Counted from the stretch's first letter, positions 18,381 to 26,738 are shown. The stretch is DNA of 64,000 bases from Ramlibacter pinisoli (GCF_009758015.1 NZ_WSEL01000003.1:2170001-2234000); one strand, 5' to 3'. Translations and numbers: made by a program. Notes: generated by a model from the sequence alone, not told the origin.

Positions 18381-19334
18381 TCAGTTGAGCTTGACGCCCT
18401 TTTCGGCGAAGTACTTCACCGCGCCCGGATGCCAGGGCACGGGGCTGGCTTCCTTCCTCTGGTTCTCCAGCTTGAAGTTCTCGGCCTCCTTGTGGACGGC
18501 CACGATCTCGGGCTTCTTGTCGAAGATGGCCTTGACGATGTTGTAGGCCGTCTTGTCGTCCATGTTCTCGTTGACCACCAGGATGTTCTGCACCGTGGCC
18601 TGCTTGTTGTCGGCCTCCATGCCCTTGTAGGTGTCCTTGGGGATGGCGTCCTCGACGTAGAGGTTGCCGTACTTCTTGTTCATCTTGGCCACCAGGTCGG
18701 CGTGGTCGATCATCCGGATCTTGTTGCCCGGCGAGTTGGCCAGGTCGGACACCGCGGCGGTGGGCAGGCCGCCGACCCAGAAGAAGGCGTCGATCTTGCC
18801 GTCCTTGAGCGCGTTGACCGATTCGGCGGCGCCCAGGCGCTCGCGCTTCATGTCCTTGTCCTTGTCCAGGCCGGCCGCCTCGATCAGGCGGAACGCCATG
18901 ACCTCGGTGGCGCTGCCGGGCGAGCCGGTGGACACGCGCTTGCCCTTGAGGTCAGCGAACTTCGCGACGCCCTTGCCCTCGACGCTGACCACGTGCATGC
19001 GGTTCGGGTACAGGACCATGAGCGTGCGCAGCGGCACCTTCTGGCCCTTGAACTTGTCCTCGCCCTTGAAGGCGTCCTGCGCGGCGTCGGTCATGGAGAA
19101 GCCGACATAGGGCTTGCCGCTGCCGATGAGCTTGAGGTTGTCGACCGAGCCGCCGGTGACTTCCGCGGTGGCCTGCATGCCGGGCACGTACTTGGACAGC
19201 ACCGCCGCCATCCCTCCCCCCATCGGGTAGTAGACGCCGCCGGTGCCGCCGGTGGCGATGGAGATGTTCTGCGCGAAGGCGGCGACGCTGAAGGCGGCGC
19301 ACAGGGCCAGGACGGCCGATCTGAAAATGTTCAC
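18381..19334 (-). CDS. TAXI-family TRAP transporter solute-binding subunit
   Basis: A 317-residue periplasmic receptor. A signal peptide (RSAVLALCAAFSVAAFAQ) precedes the TAXI core: ISIATGGTGGVYYPMGG near residue 24, VEVTGGSVDNLKLI-like region near 60, and GSPGSATEVMAFRLIEAAG near 140. It delivers the solute to the fused permease encoded downstream. Being first in a five-gene minus-strand run with aldolase-like genes, it probably brings in a sugar acid or dicarboxylate; glutamate-type ligands are also known in this family. Confidence 0.9.
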   Translation of the reverse strand: MNIFRSAVLALCAAFSVAAFAQNISIATGGTGGVYYPMGGGMAAVLSKYVPGMQATAEVTGGSVDNLKLIGSGKPYVGFSMTDAAQDAFKGEDKFKGQKVPLRTLMVLYPNRMHVVSVEGKGVAKFADLKGKRVSTGSPGSATEVMAFRLIEAAGLDKDKDMKRERLGAAESVNALKDGKIDAFFWVGGLPTAAVSDLANSPGNKIRMIDHADLVAKMNKKYGNLYVEDAIPKDTYKGMEADNKQATVQNILVVNENMDDKTAYNIVKAIFDKKPEIVAVHKEAENFKLENQRKEASPVPWHPGAVKYFAEKGVKLN

Positions 19335-19485
19335 TTTCGTTGTCTCCGGTTCGTTCGTCGGCGCACCCTGCGTCGGGGTGCCGGGCCATTCTCTGCCCCG
19401 TCCGCCGGCGGCGCCTCCTGATTAACCAGCACCCCGGGCCCTTGCCGCGGGGGCATGATCGGGGCCCGACCACGAGTGCCGCCTG

Positions 19486-21237
19486 ATGAGCGATCGATCA
19501 ACGACCCCACCGCCCAGCCCGCCCACCGGCATGCGCAAGGGCCTGACCAGCTACGGCGACGAGGGCTTCTCGCTGTTCCTGCGCAAGGCCTTCATCAAGG
19601 GCGCCGGCTACACCGACGCCACGCTCGACCGGCCGGTGATCGGCATCACCGCCACCGGCAGCGCCTACAACCCCTGCCACGGCAACATGCCGCAGCTGCT
19701 GGAGGCGCTCAAGCGCGGCATCCAGCTGGCCGGCGGGCTGCCGATGGAGTTCCCGACCGTGTCGCTGCACGAGAGCTTCGCCGCGCCGACCAGCATGTAC
19801 CTGCGCAACCTGATGGCGATCGACACCGAGGAACTGGTGCGCGCGCAGCCGATGGATGCGGTGGTGCTGGTCGGCGGCTGCGACAAGACCGTGCCGGCCC
19901 AGCTGATGGGGGCCGCCTCGGCCGGGCTGCCGGCGGTGCAGCTGATCACCGGCTCCATGCTGACCGGCTCGCACCGCGGCCAGCGGGTGGGTGCCTGCAC
20001 CGACTGCCGCCGCTACTGGGCCCGGTTCCGCGCCCAGGAGATCGACCAGGCCGAGATCGCCGACGTGAACGACCAGCTGGTGGCCAGCGTCGGCACCTGC
20101 TCGGTGATGGGCACGGCCAGCACCATGGCCTGCATCGCCGAGGCGCTGGGCCTCACGGTGCCCGGCGGCGCCTCGCCGCCGGCCGTCACCGCCGACCGCA
20201 TGCGGGTGGCCGAGGAGACCGGCCGCATCGCGGTGCAGGTCGCCCGCCAGCAACTGACCATCGACCGCATCCTCACCCCGCAGGCGTTCGAGAACGCGCT
20301 GCGGGTGCTGCTGGCCATCGGCGGCTCGACCAACGCCATCGTCCACATGGCCGCGATCGCCGGCCGCCTGGGCTACGAACTCGACCTGAACGGGTTGGAC
20401 CGCCTGGGCCGCGAGACGCCGGTGCTGCTGGACCTCAAGCCGAGCGGCGACCACTACATGGAGGACTTCCACGCCGCCGGCGGCATGGCCACGCTGCTGC
20501 GGGCGCTCAAGCCCCTGCTGCACCTGGACGCGCTCACCGTCACCGGCCGCACGCTGGGCGAGGAACTGGAGGCGCAGGGCCCCGGCTTCGCGCAGACCGT
20601 GGTGCGGCCGCTGGCCGACCCGATCCATCCGCAGGGCAGCGTGGCGGTGCTGTGGGGCAACCTGGCGCCGGGCGGCGCCATCGTCAAGCAGTCGGCCGCC
20701 GACCCGCGCCTGATGGAGCACGAGGGCCGAGCCGTGGTGTTCGAGGACGCCGCCGACCTGGCCGCCCGCATCGACGATCCGGCGCTGGACGTCGCCGCCG
20801 ACGACGTGCTGGTGCTCAAGCGCATCGGGCCCAAGGGCCACCCGGGCATGCCCGAGGCCGGCTACCTGCCGATCCCGTCCAAGCTGGCGCGCCAGGGCGT
20901 CAAGGACATGCTGCGCATCAGCGACGGCCGCATGAGCGGCACCGCATTCGGCTCCATCGTGCTGCACGTCACGCCGGAGGCGGCCGTCGGCGGGCCGCTG
21001 GCCTGGGTGCGCAGCGGCGACCGCATCCGCGTCAGCCTGGCGCGGCGCGAGCTGTCGCTGCTGGTCGACGAGGCGGAACTGGCGGCGCGCCGGGCCGCCG
21101 CGCCGGTCACGCCGCCGACCGCCGAGCGCGGCTACCGCAAGCTGTTCCTCGACTCGGTGCTGCAGGCCGACCGCGGTGCCGACTTCGACTTCCTCGTCGC
21201 GCCGCAATCGCGCGGCAAGGTCCCCCCGCCGCGCTGA
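19486..21237 (+). CDS. IlvD/Edd-family dehydratase (sugar-acid type)
   Basis: A 583-residue dehydratase that removes water from a 2,3-dihydroxy acid to give a 2-oxo-3-deoxy acid. Three Fe-S cysteines are visible: C64 (NPCHGN), C132 (GGCDKT) and C205 (GTCSVMGTASTM). The base-bearing serine motif SDGRMSGTAFG is near residue 485. The chain is longer and more divergent than housekeeping IlvD and resembles arabinonate/xylonate-type members. It is divergent (151-bp gap) from the TAXI-TRAP, DapA-like and RraA-like genes, a layout expected for aldonate import, dehydration and cleavage. Confidence 0.86.
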   Translation: MSDRSTTPPPSPPTGMRKGLTSYGDEGFSLFLRKAFIKGAGYTDATLDRPVIGITATGSAYNPCHGNMPQLLEALKRGIQLAGGLPMEFPTVSLHESFAAPTSMYLRNLMAIDTEELVRAQPMDAVVLVGGCDKTVPAQLMGAASAGLPAVQLITGSMLTGSHRGQRVGACTDCRRYWARFRAQEIDQAEIADVNDQLVASVGTCSVMGTASTMACIAEALGLTVPGGASPPAVTADRMRVAEETGRIAVQVARQQLTIDRILTPQAFENALRVLLAIGGSTNAIVHMAAIAGRLGYELDLNGLDRLGRETPVLLDLKPSGDHYMEDFHAAGGMATLLRALKPLLHLDALTVTGRTLGEELEAQGPGFAQTVVRPLADPIHPQGSVAVLWGNLAPGGAIVKQSAADPRLMEHEGRAVVFEDAADLAARIDDPALDVAADDVLVLKRIGPKGHPGMPEAGYLPIPSKLARQGVKDMLRISDGRMSGTAFGSIVLHVTPEAAVGGPLAWVRSGDRIRVSLARRELSLLVDEAELAARRAAAPVTPPTAERGYRKLFLDSVLQADRGADFDFLVAPQSRGKVPPPR

Positions 21238-21268
21238 GGGCCGGGCCGGCGGTGCTACGCTGGCCGCC

Positions 21269-21703
21269 ATGTTCAATCCCTCGCAGGACGACGTCCGCCG
21301 CTTCTTCTGCGGCGTGCACGCCAAGACCCGGGCCGGCCAGCCGCTGGACGCCCTCGAAACGCTGGCCAGCCAGTGGCTGGCCGAGCATCCCGAATACGAC
21401 CCCGACCTGGCCGACGCCGACGCCGCGGTGGCGCGCGCGTACGACGGCAGCGACGGCCGCAACAATCCCTTCCTGCACCTGGCGATGCACCTGTCGATCA
21501 GCGAGCAGTGCTCGATCGACCAGCCGCGCGGCATCCGGCAGGCGGTGGAGCTGCTGGCGGCCCGGCGCAGCTCGTTGCACGACGCCCACCACGAGGCCAT
21601 GGAGTGCCTGGGCCAGATGCTGTGGGACAGCCAGCGCAGCGGCCGCCCGCCCGACGGCCAGGCCTACATCGACTGCGTGCAGCGCCGCGCCACCAGGTCC
21701 TGA
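21269..21703 (+). CDS. DUF1841 family protein
   Basis: A 144-residue cytoplasmic protein beginning MFNPSQDDVRRFF and containing NPFLHLAMHLSISEQ near residue 70 and HDAHHEAMECLGQMLW near 105. I recognise this as DUF1841, conserved in beta- and gammaproteobacteria, with no established function. The conserved histidines suggest metal binding, but that is speculation. It ends 18 nt before a strong bidirectional terminator and faces the cytochrome gene. Confidence 0.85.
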   Translation: MFNPSQDDVRRFFCGVHAKTRAGQPLDALETLASQWLAEHPEYDPDLADADAAVARAYDGSDGRNNPFLHLAMHLSISEQCSIDQPRGIRQAVELLAARRSSLHDAHHEAMECLGQMLWDSQRSGRPPDGQAYIDCVQRRATRS

Positions 21704-21721
21704 CCTGCTCCCGCCACAAAG

Positions 21722-21750
21722 AAAAAGGCCCGCATCAGCGGGCCTTTTTT
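21722..21750. terminator. bidirectional intrinsic terminator
   Basis: A perfect 12-bp stem (AAAAAGGCCCGC / GCGGGCCTTTTT) around the loop ATCA, with an A-run on one side and a T-run on the other. It lies between the convergent DUF1841 and cytochrome genes and should stop transcription from both. Confidence 0.92.
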
Positions 21751-21765
21751 CTGGAGCGCGGCGGC

Positions 21766-22503
21766 TCAGTGGCTGGCGCCGTGGAACCGGCTTTCCGGCA
21801 CCGTCTTCAGGTCGCCTTCGAGCGAGCCGACGTACTGGGCCAGGGCCTTCAGTTCGGCGTTGCTGAACTGCTTGGCGATGGCGCCCATGACGCCGTTGCT
21901 GCGGCCGACGGCGGCGTTGTTGTCGGTCTTGTAGGCCTTGAGCGCGACGAACAGGTAGTCGCTGTGCTGGCCGGCGATCTTGGGGTAGTTGGGCGCGATC
22001 GGCTTGGACAGGTTGGCGCCGTGGCAGGAGGCGCAGGCGGCCTTCTGCAGCAGGGCGGCGACCTGCGGGCTGGGTTCGCGGCTGGGCTTGTCGGCGGCGG
22101 CCGCCTGGCCTTCGCCCTGGCCCTGCTTGGAATAGTGGACGGCGATGTCCTTGATGTCCTGGTCGCTCAGGGCATCGGCGATGCCGCGCATGGTCGGGTG
22201 CTTGCGCTCACCGCCCTTGTACGCGTTGAGCGCCGCCTCGATATAACCGGCCGACTGGCCGCCAAGCTTGGGCACCTTGTGCACCTCGGGGAAGCTGGCC
22301 TGGTAGCCCACGATGTTGTGGCAGCCCAGGCACATCGCGACCTTGGCCTGCAGGGACGCGGGGCTCGTGGGTGCAGCGGGCTTGGCGGCTGCCGCGGCAG
22401 GCTGGGCCGCCGATGCGGGCGCGGCCGGGGCGGCTTGCGCGTGCGCGAAACCCGTCGCAGAAGCGACAGCGAGGGCGAAAAGCGTGGACAGCAACTTGTT
22501 CAT
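21766..22503 (-). CDS. dihaem cytochrome c4-type protein
   Basis: A 245-residue exported electron carrier. After a signal peptide (NKLLSTLFALAVASATGFA) and an Ala/Pro-rich linker to about residue 50 come two cytochrome domains, with CLGCH at 58-62 and CASCH near 160. Probable axial methionines are in HPTMRGIADAL and NGVMGAIAKQF. Cytochrome c4 passes electrons towards terminal oxidases. ATG at 22503 is preferred over an upstream start because it begins the signal peptide. The long low-complexity linker is longer than I would expect for c4. Confidence 0.9.
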   Translation of the reverse strand: MNKLLSTLFALAVASATGFAHAQAAPAAPASAAQPAAAAAKPAAPTSPASLQAKVAMCLGCHNIVGYQASFPEVHKVPKLGGQSAGYIEAALNAYKGGERKHPTMRGIADALSDQDIKDIAVHYSKQGQGEGQAAAADKPSREPSPQVAALLQKAACASCHGANLSKPIAPNYPKIAGQHSDYLFVALKAYKTDNNAAVGRSNGVMGAIAKQFSNAELKALAQYVGSLEGDLKTVPESRFHGASH

Positions 22504-22592
22504 TTTGCGCGCACAATCGACGAGCGTTTTCCGGATCAACCGATGATTATAGGGCTGGCACCTCAGCGGCCCGGCACCCCACCCCTCCCGTC

Positions 22593-23435
22593 ATGAAATT
22601 CCAAGGCTCCCAGAACTACGTCGCCACCCAGGACCTGATGCTGGCGGTCAACGCGGCCATCACGCTCAAGCGCCCGCTGCTGGTGAAAGGGGAGCCCGGC
22701 ACCGGCAAGACGATGCTGGCCGAGGAAGTGGCGCAGTCGCTGGACCTGCCGCTGCTGCAGTGGCACATCAAGTCGACCACCAAGGCGCAGCAGGGCCTGT
22801 ACGAATACGACGCGGTGTCGCGCCTGCGCGATTCGCAGCTCGGTGACGAGAAGGTCAAGGACATCCACAACTACATCGTCAAGGGCGTGCTGTGGCAGGC
22901 CTTCACGGCCGACCAGCCGGTGGCGCTGCTGATCGACGAGATCGACAAGGCCGACATCGAATTCCCCAACGACCTGCTGCGCGAGCTGGACCGGATGGAG
23001 TTCTACGTCTACGAGACGCGCGAGCTGGTCAAGGCGAAGCACCGGCCGCTGGTGTTCATCACCTCCAACAACGAGAAGGAGCTGCCCGACGCCTTCCTGC
23101 GCCGCTGCTTCTTCCACTACATCAAGTTCCCGGACGCCGACACCATGCGGCAGATCGTGGGCGTGCACTTCCCGGACCTGAAGAAGGAGCTGCTCACGGC
23201 GGCGATGAAGACCTTCTACGACGTGCGCAACCTGCCCGGGCTGAAGAAGAAGCCCAGCACCTCCGAGCTGCTCGACTGGCTCAAGCTGCTGGTGGCCGAG
23301 GACATCCCGCTGGACGCCCTGCAAAGCAAGGACGACAAGGTGGCGGTGCCGCCGCTGGTGGGCGCGCTGCTGAAGAACGAGCAGGACGTCACCCTGTTCG
23401 AGAAGCTGGTGTTCATGCAGCGCAACAACCGCTGA
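22593..23435 (+). CDS. MoxR-family AAA+ ATPase
   Basis: A 280-residue ATPase with Walker A GEPGTGKT near residue 36, Walker B VALLIDEIDKAD near 112 and sensor-1 FITSNNEKELPDAFLRRC near 155. MoxR proteins act with VWA-domain partners to mature or activate metalloproteins and membrane complexes; the VWA gene is three genes downstream at 24271. The start is the ATG after a 30-nt leader and gives the normal length. First gene of a four-gene plus-strand run with gaps of 3-15 nt. Confidence 0.93.
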   Translation: MKFQGSQNYVATQDLMLAVNAAITLKRPLLVKGEPGTGKTMLAEEVAQSLDLPLLQWHIKSTTKAQQGLYEYDAVSRLRDSQLGDEKVKDIHNYIVKGVLWQAFTADQPVALLIDEIDKADIEFPNDLLRELDRMEFYVYETRELVKAKHRPLVFITSNNEKELPDAFLRRCFFHYIKFPDADTMRQIVGVHFPDLKKELLTAAMKTFYDVRNLPGLKKKPSTSELLDWLKLLVAEDIPLDALQSKDDKVAVPPLVGALLKNEQDVTLFEKLVFMQRNNR

Positions 23436-23442
23436 CGCCGCC

Positions 23443-23658
23443 ATGAACCCGCTGCTGCTCGAAGGCCTGTCCGACGCCATCGGGTTCGTCGCCGGTGCCG
23501 GGCTGGGCTATGCCCTCGCCCACCTGCTCGGCCTCGATCCGCTGGCGCCCGGCTATGCCGCCGGCACCGTGGCCGGCATCGCGCTGGTGGGCATCGGCGG
23601 TGGCGCCGGCCTGCACCTGGCGCGGCGCTGGCGCGCCGGCCGCCGCCGGCAGGGCTGA
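23443..23658 (+). CDS. small Gly/Ala-rich putative membrane protein
   Basis: A 71-residue protein with two hydrophobic glycine-rich segments (FVAGAGLGYALAHLLG and YAAGTVAGIALVGIGGGAG) and a basic Arg-rich tail, which predicts two membrane helices with both ends inside. I do not recognise a family. It is packed 7 nt after the MoxR gene and 3 nt before the GNAT gene, and codon use matches its neighbours, so it is likely real. Confidence 0.65.
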   Translation: MNPLLLEGLSDAIGFVAGAGLGYALAHLLGLDPLAPGYAAGTVAGIALVGIGGGAGLHLARRWRAGRRRQG

Positions 23659-23661
23659 CCC

Positions 23662-24255
23662 ATGCGCAAGCCCGAACCCACCACCCTTGCGACCGGCCCG
23701 GTGCGGCTGGTGCCGCTGGCGCACGGGCACGTGGCCGGCCTGGAGGCCGCCGCCGCCGACGGCCAGCTGTGGACCGTGCGCGTCACCAGCGTGCCGGCAC
23801 CGGGCGAGACCGCCGCCTATGTCGAGGCCGCGCTGCGCGGCCAGGCCGACGGCCACATGCTGCCGTTCGCGGTGCTCGATGCCGACGGCACCGTGCTGGG
23901 CACCACGCGCTACCACGACATCGTGCCGGCCGTGGAGCGGCTGGAGATCGGCTACACCTGGTACGCCCGGCGGGCCCAGCGCACCGCCGTCAACACCACC
24001 TGCAAGCTGCTGCTGCTCACGCATGCCTTCGAGTCGCTGGGCGCAAGGCTGGTGGGCTGGCGCACCGACAACTTCAACTTCCGCAGCCAGCGGGCCATCG
24101 AGCGGCTCGGCGCCCGCCGCGACGGCGTGCTGCGGCACCACGCGCTGCGGCGCGACGGCACCGTGCGCGACACGGTGATGTACAGCCTGGCGGCCGGCGA
24201 ATGGCCGGAGGTGAAGGCGCACCTGCAGGACCTGCTGGCCCGGCCGCGCGACTGA
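23662..24255 (+). CDS. GNAT family N-acetyltransferase (RimJ/RimL-like)
   Basis: A 197-residue acetyltransferase. It opens with PVRLVPLAHGHVAGLEAA, typical of RimJ/RimL-like enzymes, has LEIGYTWYARRAQRTAVNT near residue 93 (acetyl-CoA pyrophosphate loop region) and VGWRTDNFNFRSQRAIERLGA near 132. It would acetylate a protein N-terminus or a small amine. It sits between the MoxR and VWA genes, which elsewhere are usually adjacent; there is no evidence that it acts with them. Confidence 0.88.
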   Translation: MRKPEPTTLATGPVRLVPLAHGHVAGLEAAAADGQLWTVRVTSVPAPGETAAYVEAALRGQADGHMLPFAVLDADGTVLGTTRYHDIVPAVERLEIGYTWYARRAQRTAVNTTCKLLLLTHAFESLGARLVGWRTDNFNFRSQRAIERLGARRDGVLRHHALRRDGTVRDTVMYSLAAGEWPEVKAHLQDLLARPRD

Positions 24256-24270
24256 CCCCGGAGGTCCGAC

Positions 24271-25461
24271 ATGCTGATCGACTTCTTCTACACGCTGCGC
24301 AGCGCCAAGCTGCCGGTCTCGGTCAAGGAGTACCTGGTGCTGCTGGAGGCGGTGCAGGCCGGCGTGGTCGGCCCCACCAGCGAGGGCGCCTGGAGCCTGG
24401 ACGACTTCTACTACCTGGCGCGCACGGCCCTGGTCAAGGACGAGAAGCACTACGACAAGTTCGACCGCGCCTTCGCGGCCTACTTCAAGGGCGTGGAGAT
24501 GCTGGCCGACTTCAGCAAGGACATCCCGCTGGAGTGGCTGCGCAAGAACCTGGAGCTCGAGCTGTCGCCGGAGGAGAAGGCGAAGATCGAGAAGATGGGC
24601 TGGGACGAGCTGATGGAGACGCTGAAGAAGCGCTTCGAGGAGCAGAAGGACCGGCACGAGGGCGGCAGCAAGATGATCGGCACCGGCGGCACCTCGCCCT
24701 TCGGCGCCTACGGCTACAACCCGCAGGGCATCCGCATCGGCCAGGACAAGGGCCGCAACCGCAGCGCCGTGAAGGTGTGGGACCAGCGCGCCTACAAGGA
24801 CTACGACGACAGCCAGGAACTGGGCACGCGCAACATCAAGGTCGCGCTGCGGCGGCTGCGCAAGTTCGCGCGCCAGGGCGCCGAGGAGGAGCTGGATCTG
24901 GACGACACCATCCGGTCGACCGCGGCCAACGCCGGCTACCTCGACATCAAGATGGTGCCCGAGCGGCACAACAACGTGAAGGTGCTGCTGCTGATGGACG
25001 TGGGCGGCACGATGGACGAGCACATCGGCCGCGTCGAGGAGATGTTCTCGGCCGCCAAGGCGGAGTTCAAGCACCTGGAGTTCTATTACTTCCACAACTG
25101 CGTCTACGACTTCATGTGGAAGAACAACCGCCGGCGCTTCAGCGAGAAGTTCCCGACCTGGGACATCATCCGCAAGTACAACAAGGACTACAAGCTGGTG
25201 TTCGTCGGCGACGCGACGATGAGCCCCTACGAGATCCTGCAGCCGGGCGGCAGCGTCGAATACAACAACGAGGAAGCCGGCGCCGAATGGATCCAGCGCC
25301 TGACCAACGCCTTCCCCAAGTTCGCCTGGATCAACCCCGAGCCGCACGGCGTCTGGCAGTACCGCCAGAGCATCAGCGTCATGCAGCAGCTGATGAACGG
25401 CCGCATGTACCCGCTCACCATCAAGGGCCTCGAGGAGGCCATGCGGCTGCTGTCGAAGTAG
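24271..25461 (+). CDS. VWA domain protein, CoxE-like, MoxR partner
   Basis: A 396-residue protein with an N-terminal helical region (to about 215) and a C-terminal von Willebrand A domain. The metal-site motif reads D-V-G-G-T-M-D near residue 247 instead of D-x-S-x-S, with a later YYFHNCVYDFMW segment near 272 and VGDATMSPYEI near 312. CoxE-like proteins pair with MoxR ATPases to load metals or assemble complexes. Its partner is the ATPase at 22593. It is the last gene of the run. Confidence 0.9.
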   Translation: MLIDFFYTLRSAKLPVSVKEYLVLLEAVQAGVVGPTSEGAWSLDDFYYLARTALVKDEKHYDKFDRAFAAYFKGVEMLADFSKDIPLEWLRKNLELELSPEEKAKIEKMGWDELMETLKKRFEEQKDRHEGGSKMIGTGGTSPFGAYGYNPQGIRIGQDKGRNRSAVKVWDQRAYKDYDDSQELGTRNIKVALRRLRKFARQGAEEELDLDDTIRSTAANAGYLDIKMVPERHNNVKVLLLMDVGGTMDEHIGRVEEMFSAAKAEFKHLEFYYFHNCVYDFMWKNNRRRFSEKFPTWDIIRKYNKDYKLVFVGDATMSPYEILQPGGSVEYNNEEAGAEWIQRLTNAFPKFAWINPEPHGVWQYRQSISVMQQLMNGRMYPLTIKGLEEAMRLLSK

Positions 25462-25550
25462 GGCTCGGCATCGATCGCCCCGCGGCGCTCTTCCCCTCGC
25501 CCCGCCCGGAGGAGGGAGGCCGGACGGGAGGTGCAGGCAGTCCGGCCGGA

Positions 25551-25601
25551 ACGGCGGCTGCGAGTGGGCGCCATACAATGGCGCCCACTCGCAGCCGCCG
25601 T
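25551..25601. repeat. perfect 24-bp inverted repeat running into tRNA-Arg
   Basis: Arms at 25551-25574 and 25578-25601 are exact reverse complements, separated by only ACA. The right arm includes the first eight bases of the tRNA gene. TACAAT at 25574-25579, a good -10 sequence, spans the loop and would place the tRNA transcript start inside the right arm. The repeat is far stronger than the other inverted repeats in the window. Confidence 0.9.
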
Positions 25602-25668
25602 AGTTCAATGGATAGAACGAGCGCCTCCTAAGCGCTAGATACAGGTTCGATTCCTGTCGGGGGCGCCA
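25594..25668 (+). tRNA. tRNA-Arg (anticodon CCU)
   Basis: A 75-nt cloverleaf with encoded CCA (25666-25668). D stem GTTC/GAAC, anticodon stem AGCGC/GCGCT with loop CTCCTAA (anticodon at 25627-25629), a 4-nt variable loop and T arm ACAGG-TTCGATT-CCTGT are all well formed. The acceptor stem GCCGCCG/CGGGGGC has one mismatch, G4 against G69 (25597 and 25661). It reads AGG codons. The mismatched base lies inside the inverted repeat described separately. Confidence 0.93.
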
Positions 25669-25786
25669 GCCTCCTCCGCAGCGGGTCCCCCCAGCAACCA
25701 ACCAAGCAGCAGCCCGTTCGCCACCCGCACGCATGGAACCCGTCCGGCTGCCGCGTGCTCGACCGGCTGGTCCGTCCGGTTGTATA

Positions 25787-25802
25787 CAACCGCCGGATTC
25801 CT
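25787..25802. promoter_or_regulatory. 16-bp palindrome, candidate GntR operator
   Basis: CGGTTGTATACAACCG is perfectly palindromic. The TTGTATACAA core is the type of site bound by FadR-subfamily GntR proteins, and the gene for one starts 126 nt downstream. It is probably an autoregulatory site. Confidence 0.6.
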
Positions 25803-25882
25803 CTGCCCTTGGCGCCGGTGTCGCATGCACGCCCAACCATGGTGGCGGAAGGGCTCGAATCCCACGTGGCCGTCGTCGTGCG

Positions 25883-25895
25883 GAATACAATATCC
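25883..25895. promoter_or_regulatory. motif GAATACAATATCC, shared with 29466-29478
   Basis: Lies 33 nt upstream of the GntR start. It matches the motif at 29466-29478 in 12 of 13 positions. It also contains TACAAT, so it could serve as a -10 box, an operator, or both. Confidence 0.5.
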
Positions 25896-25927
25896 AGCAT
25901 CAGCACGGGAAGTGAGCCCGGCAGCAA

Positions 25928-26644
25928 GTGAGTGCCCCGATGAACGACGAAGTCCCGCAAGCCCTGAACGCCGCGATGGAAGCCAACCCCCTGGGGTTGC
26001 CGGAGCGCCGGTTGGGCGAGAGCCACTCGCCCCTCACGCGGCTGGTGGTCGACAAGCTGCGCGAGCGCATCCTGTCCGGCACGGTGGCCGCCGGCGATCG
26101 CCTGGTGGAGGGCCGCTTGTCCGACGAGCTCGGCGTGTCGCGGATGCCGGTGCGCGAGGCCCTGCGCCAGCTGGCTGCGGAGGGCATCGTCACCATCGAG
26201 CCGCGCCGCGGCGCCACCGTCACGCAGTTCAACGCGGAACAGGTGCGCGAGCTGGTCGAGGTGCGGGCGACGCTGGAAGGCCTCAATGCCAAGCTGGCGG
26301 CGCGCCGCCACGACCCGGCCAAGATCGCCGAGTTGCAGGCCATCCTGTCGGAGGGCGTGCGGCTCGCCGACGGCGGCGACCCCGTGGTGCTGATCCGTCT
26401 CAACGAGCGCTTCCACGACGCGCTGGCCAACATCGCGTCCAACTCGATCCTGCGCGACATCATGCGGTCGCTGCGCGATCGCACGGCGCTGCTGTTCGCG
26501 CCGCTCAACCGGAACCAGGGCAAGCAGAACTGGGAAGATCACGCCGCCATCCTGCGCGCCGTCATCGCCGGCGATACCGAGCTGGCCGCGCTGCTTGCCA
26601 CGCGTCACGTGTACAGCGCGGCGCAGATGCAGCCGACCGCCTGA
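25928..26644 (+). CDS. FadR-subfamily GntR transcriptional regulator
   Basis: A 238-residue regulator. The winged helix is at about residues 35-105 (VVDKLRERILSGTVAAGDRL, then SDELGVSRMPVREALRQL) and the FCD domain at about 110-230, with its metal-binding His/Asp positions around RLNERFHD and RHVYSAAQ. GTG at 25928 is used; ATG at 25940 is possible and would remove four residues. It is the only regulator next to the oxygenase cluster at 26739-34295, and shared motifs support control of it. Confidence 0.88.
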   Translation: MSAPMNDEVPQALNAAMEANPLGLPERRLGESHSPLTRLVVDKLRERILSGTVAAGDRLVEGRLSDELGVSRMPVREALRQLAAEGIVTIEPRRGATVTQFNAEQVRELVEVRATLEGLNAKLAARRHDPAKIAELQAILSEGVRLADGGDPVVLIRLNERFHDALANIASNSILRDIMRSLRDRTALLFAPLNRNQGKQNWEDHAAILRAVIAGDTELAALLATRHVYSAAQMQPTA

Positions 26645-26672
26645 GGCCTCTCACGGCCGCAGGCGTCCGAGG

Positions 26673-26692
26673 CCTGGGGATCGCGCCCCAGG
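26673..26692. terminator. possible bidirectional terminator between convergent genes
   Basis: Arms CCTGGGG and CCCCAGG with a 6-nt loop, just after the GntR stop. A second 6-bp hairpin (GCGGCC/GGCCGC) follows at 26717-26732, next to the stop of the convergent gene. Neither has a T-tract. Confidence 0.4.
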
Positions 26693-26738
26693 ATACTGAT
26701 CTGGAACTGGGGGGCTGCGGCCGGCAGGCCGCGGCAGG

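Noticed and set aside
25841..25880. GGGCTCGAATCCCA looks like a tRNA T-arm, suggesting a tRNA remnant or attachment site near tRNA-Arg
   Set aside because: Only three stem pairs, no D or anticodon arm, and no copy of the tRNA 3' end was seen downstream, so no integrated element is supported.
25228..25927. tRNA-linked genomic island between 25594 and the oxygenase cluster
   Set aside because: No integrase, no direct repeat of the tRNA end and no visible change in base composition at the edge.
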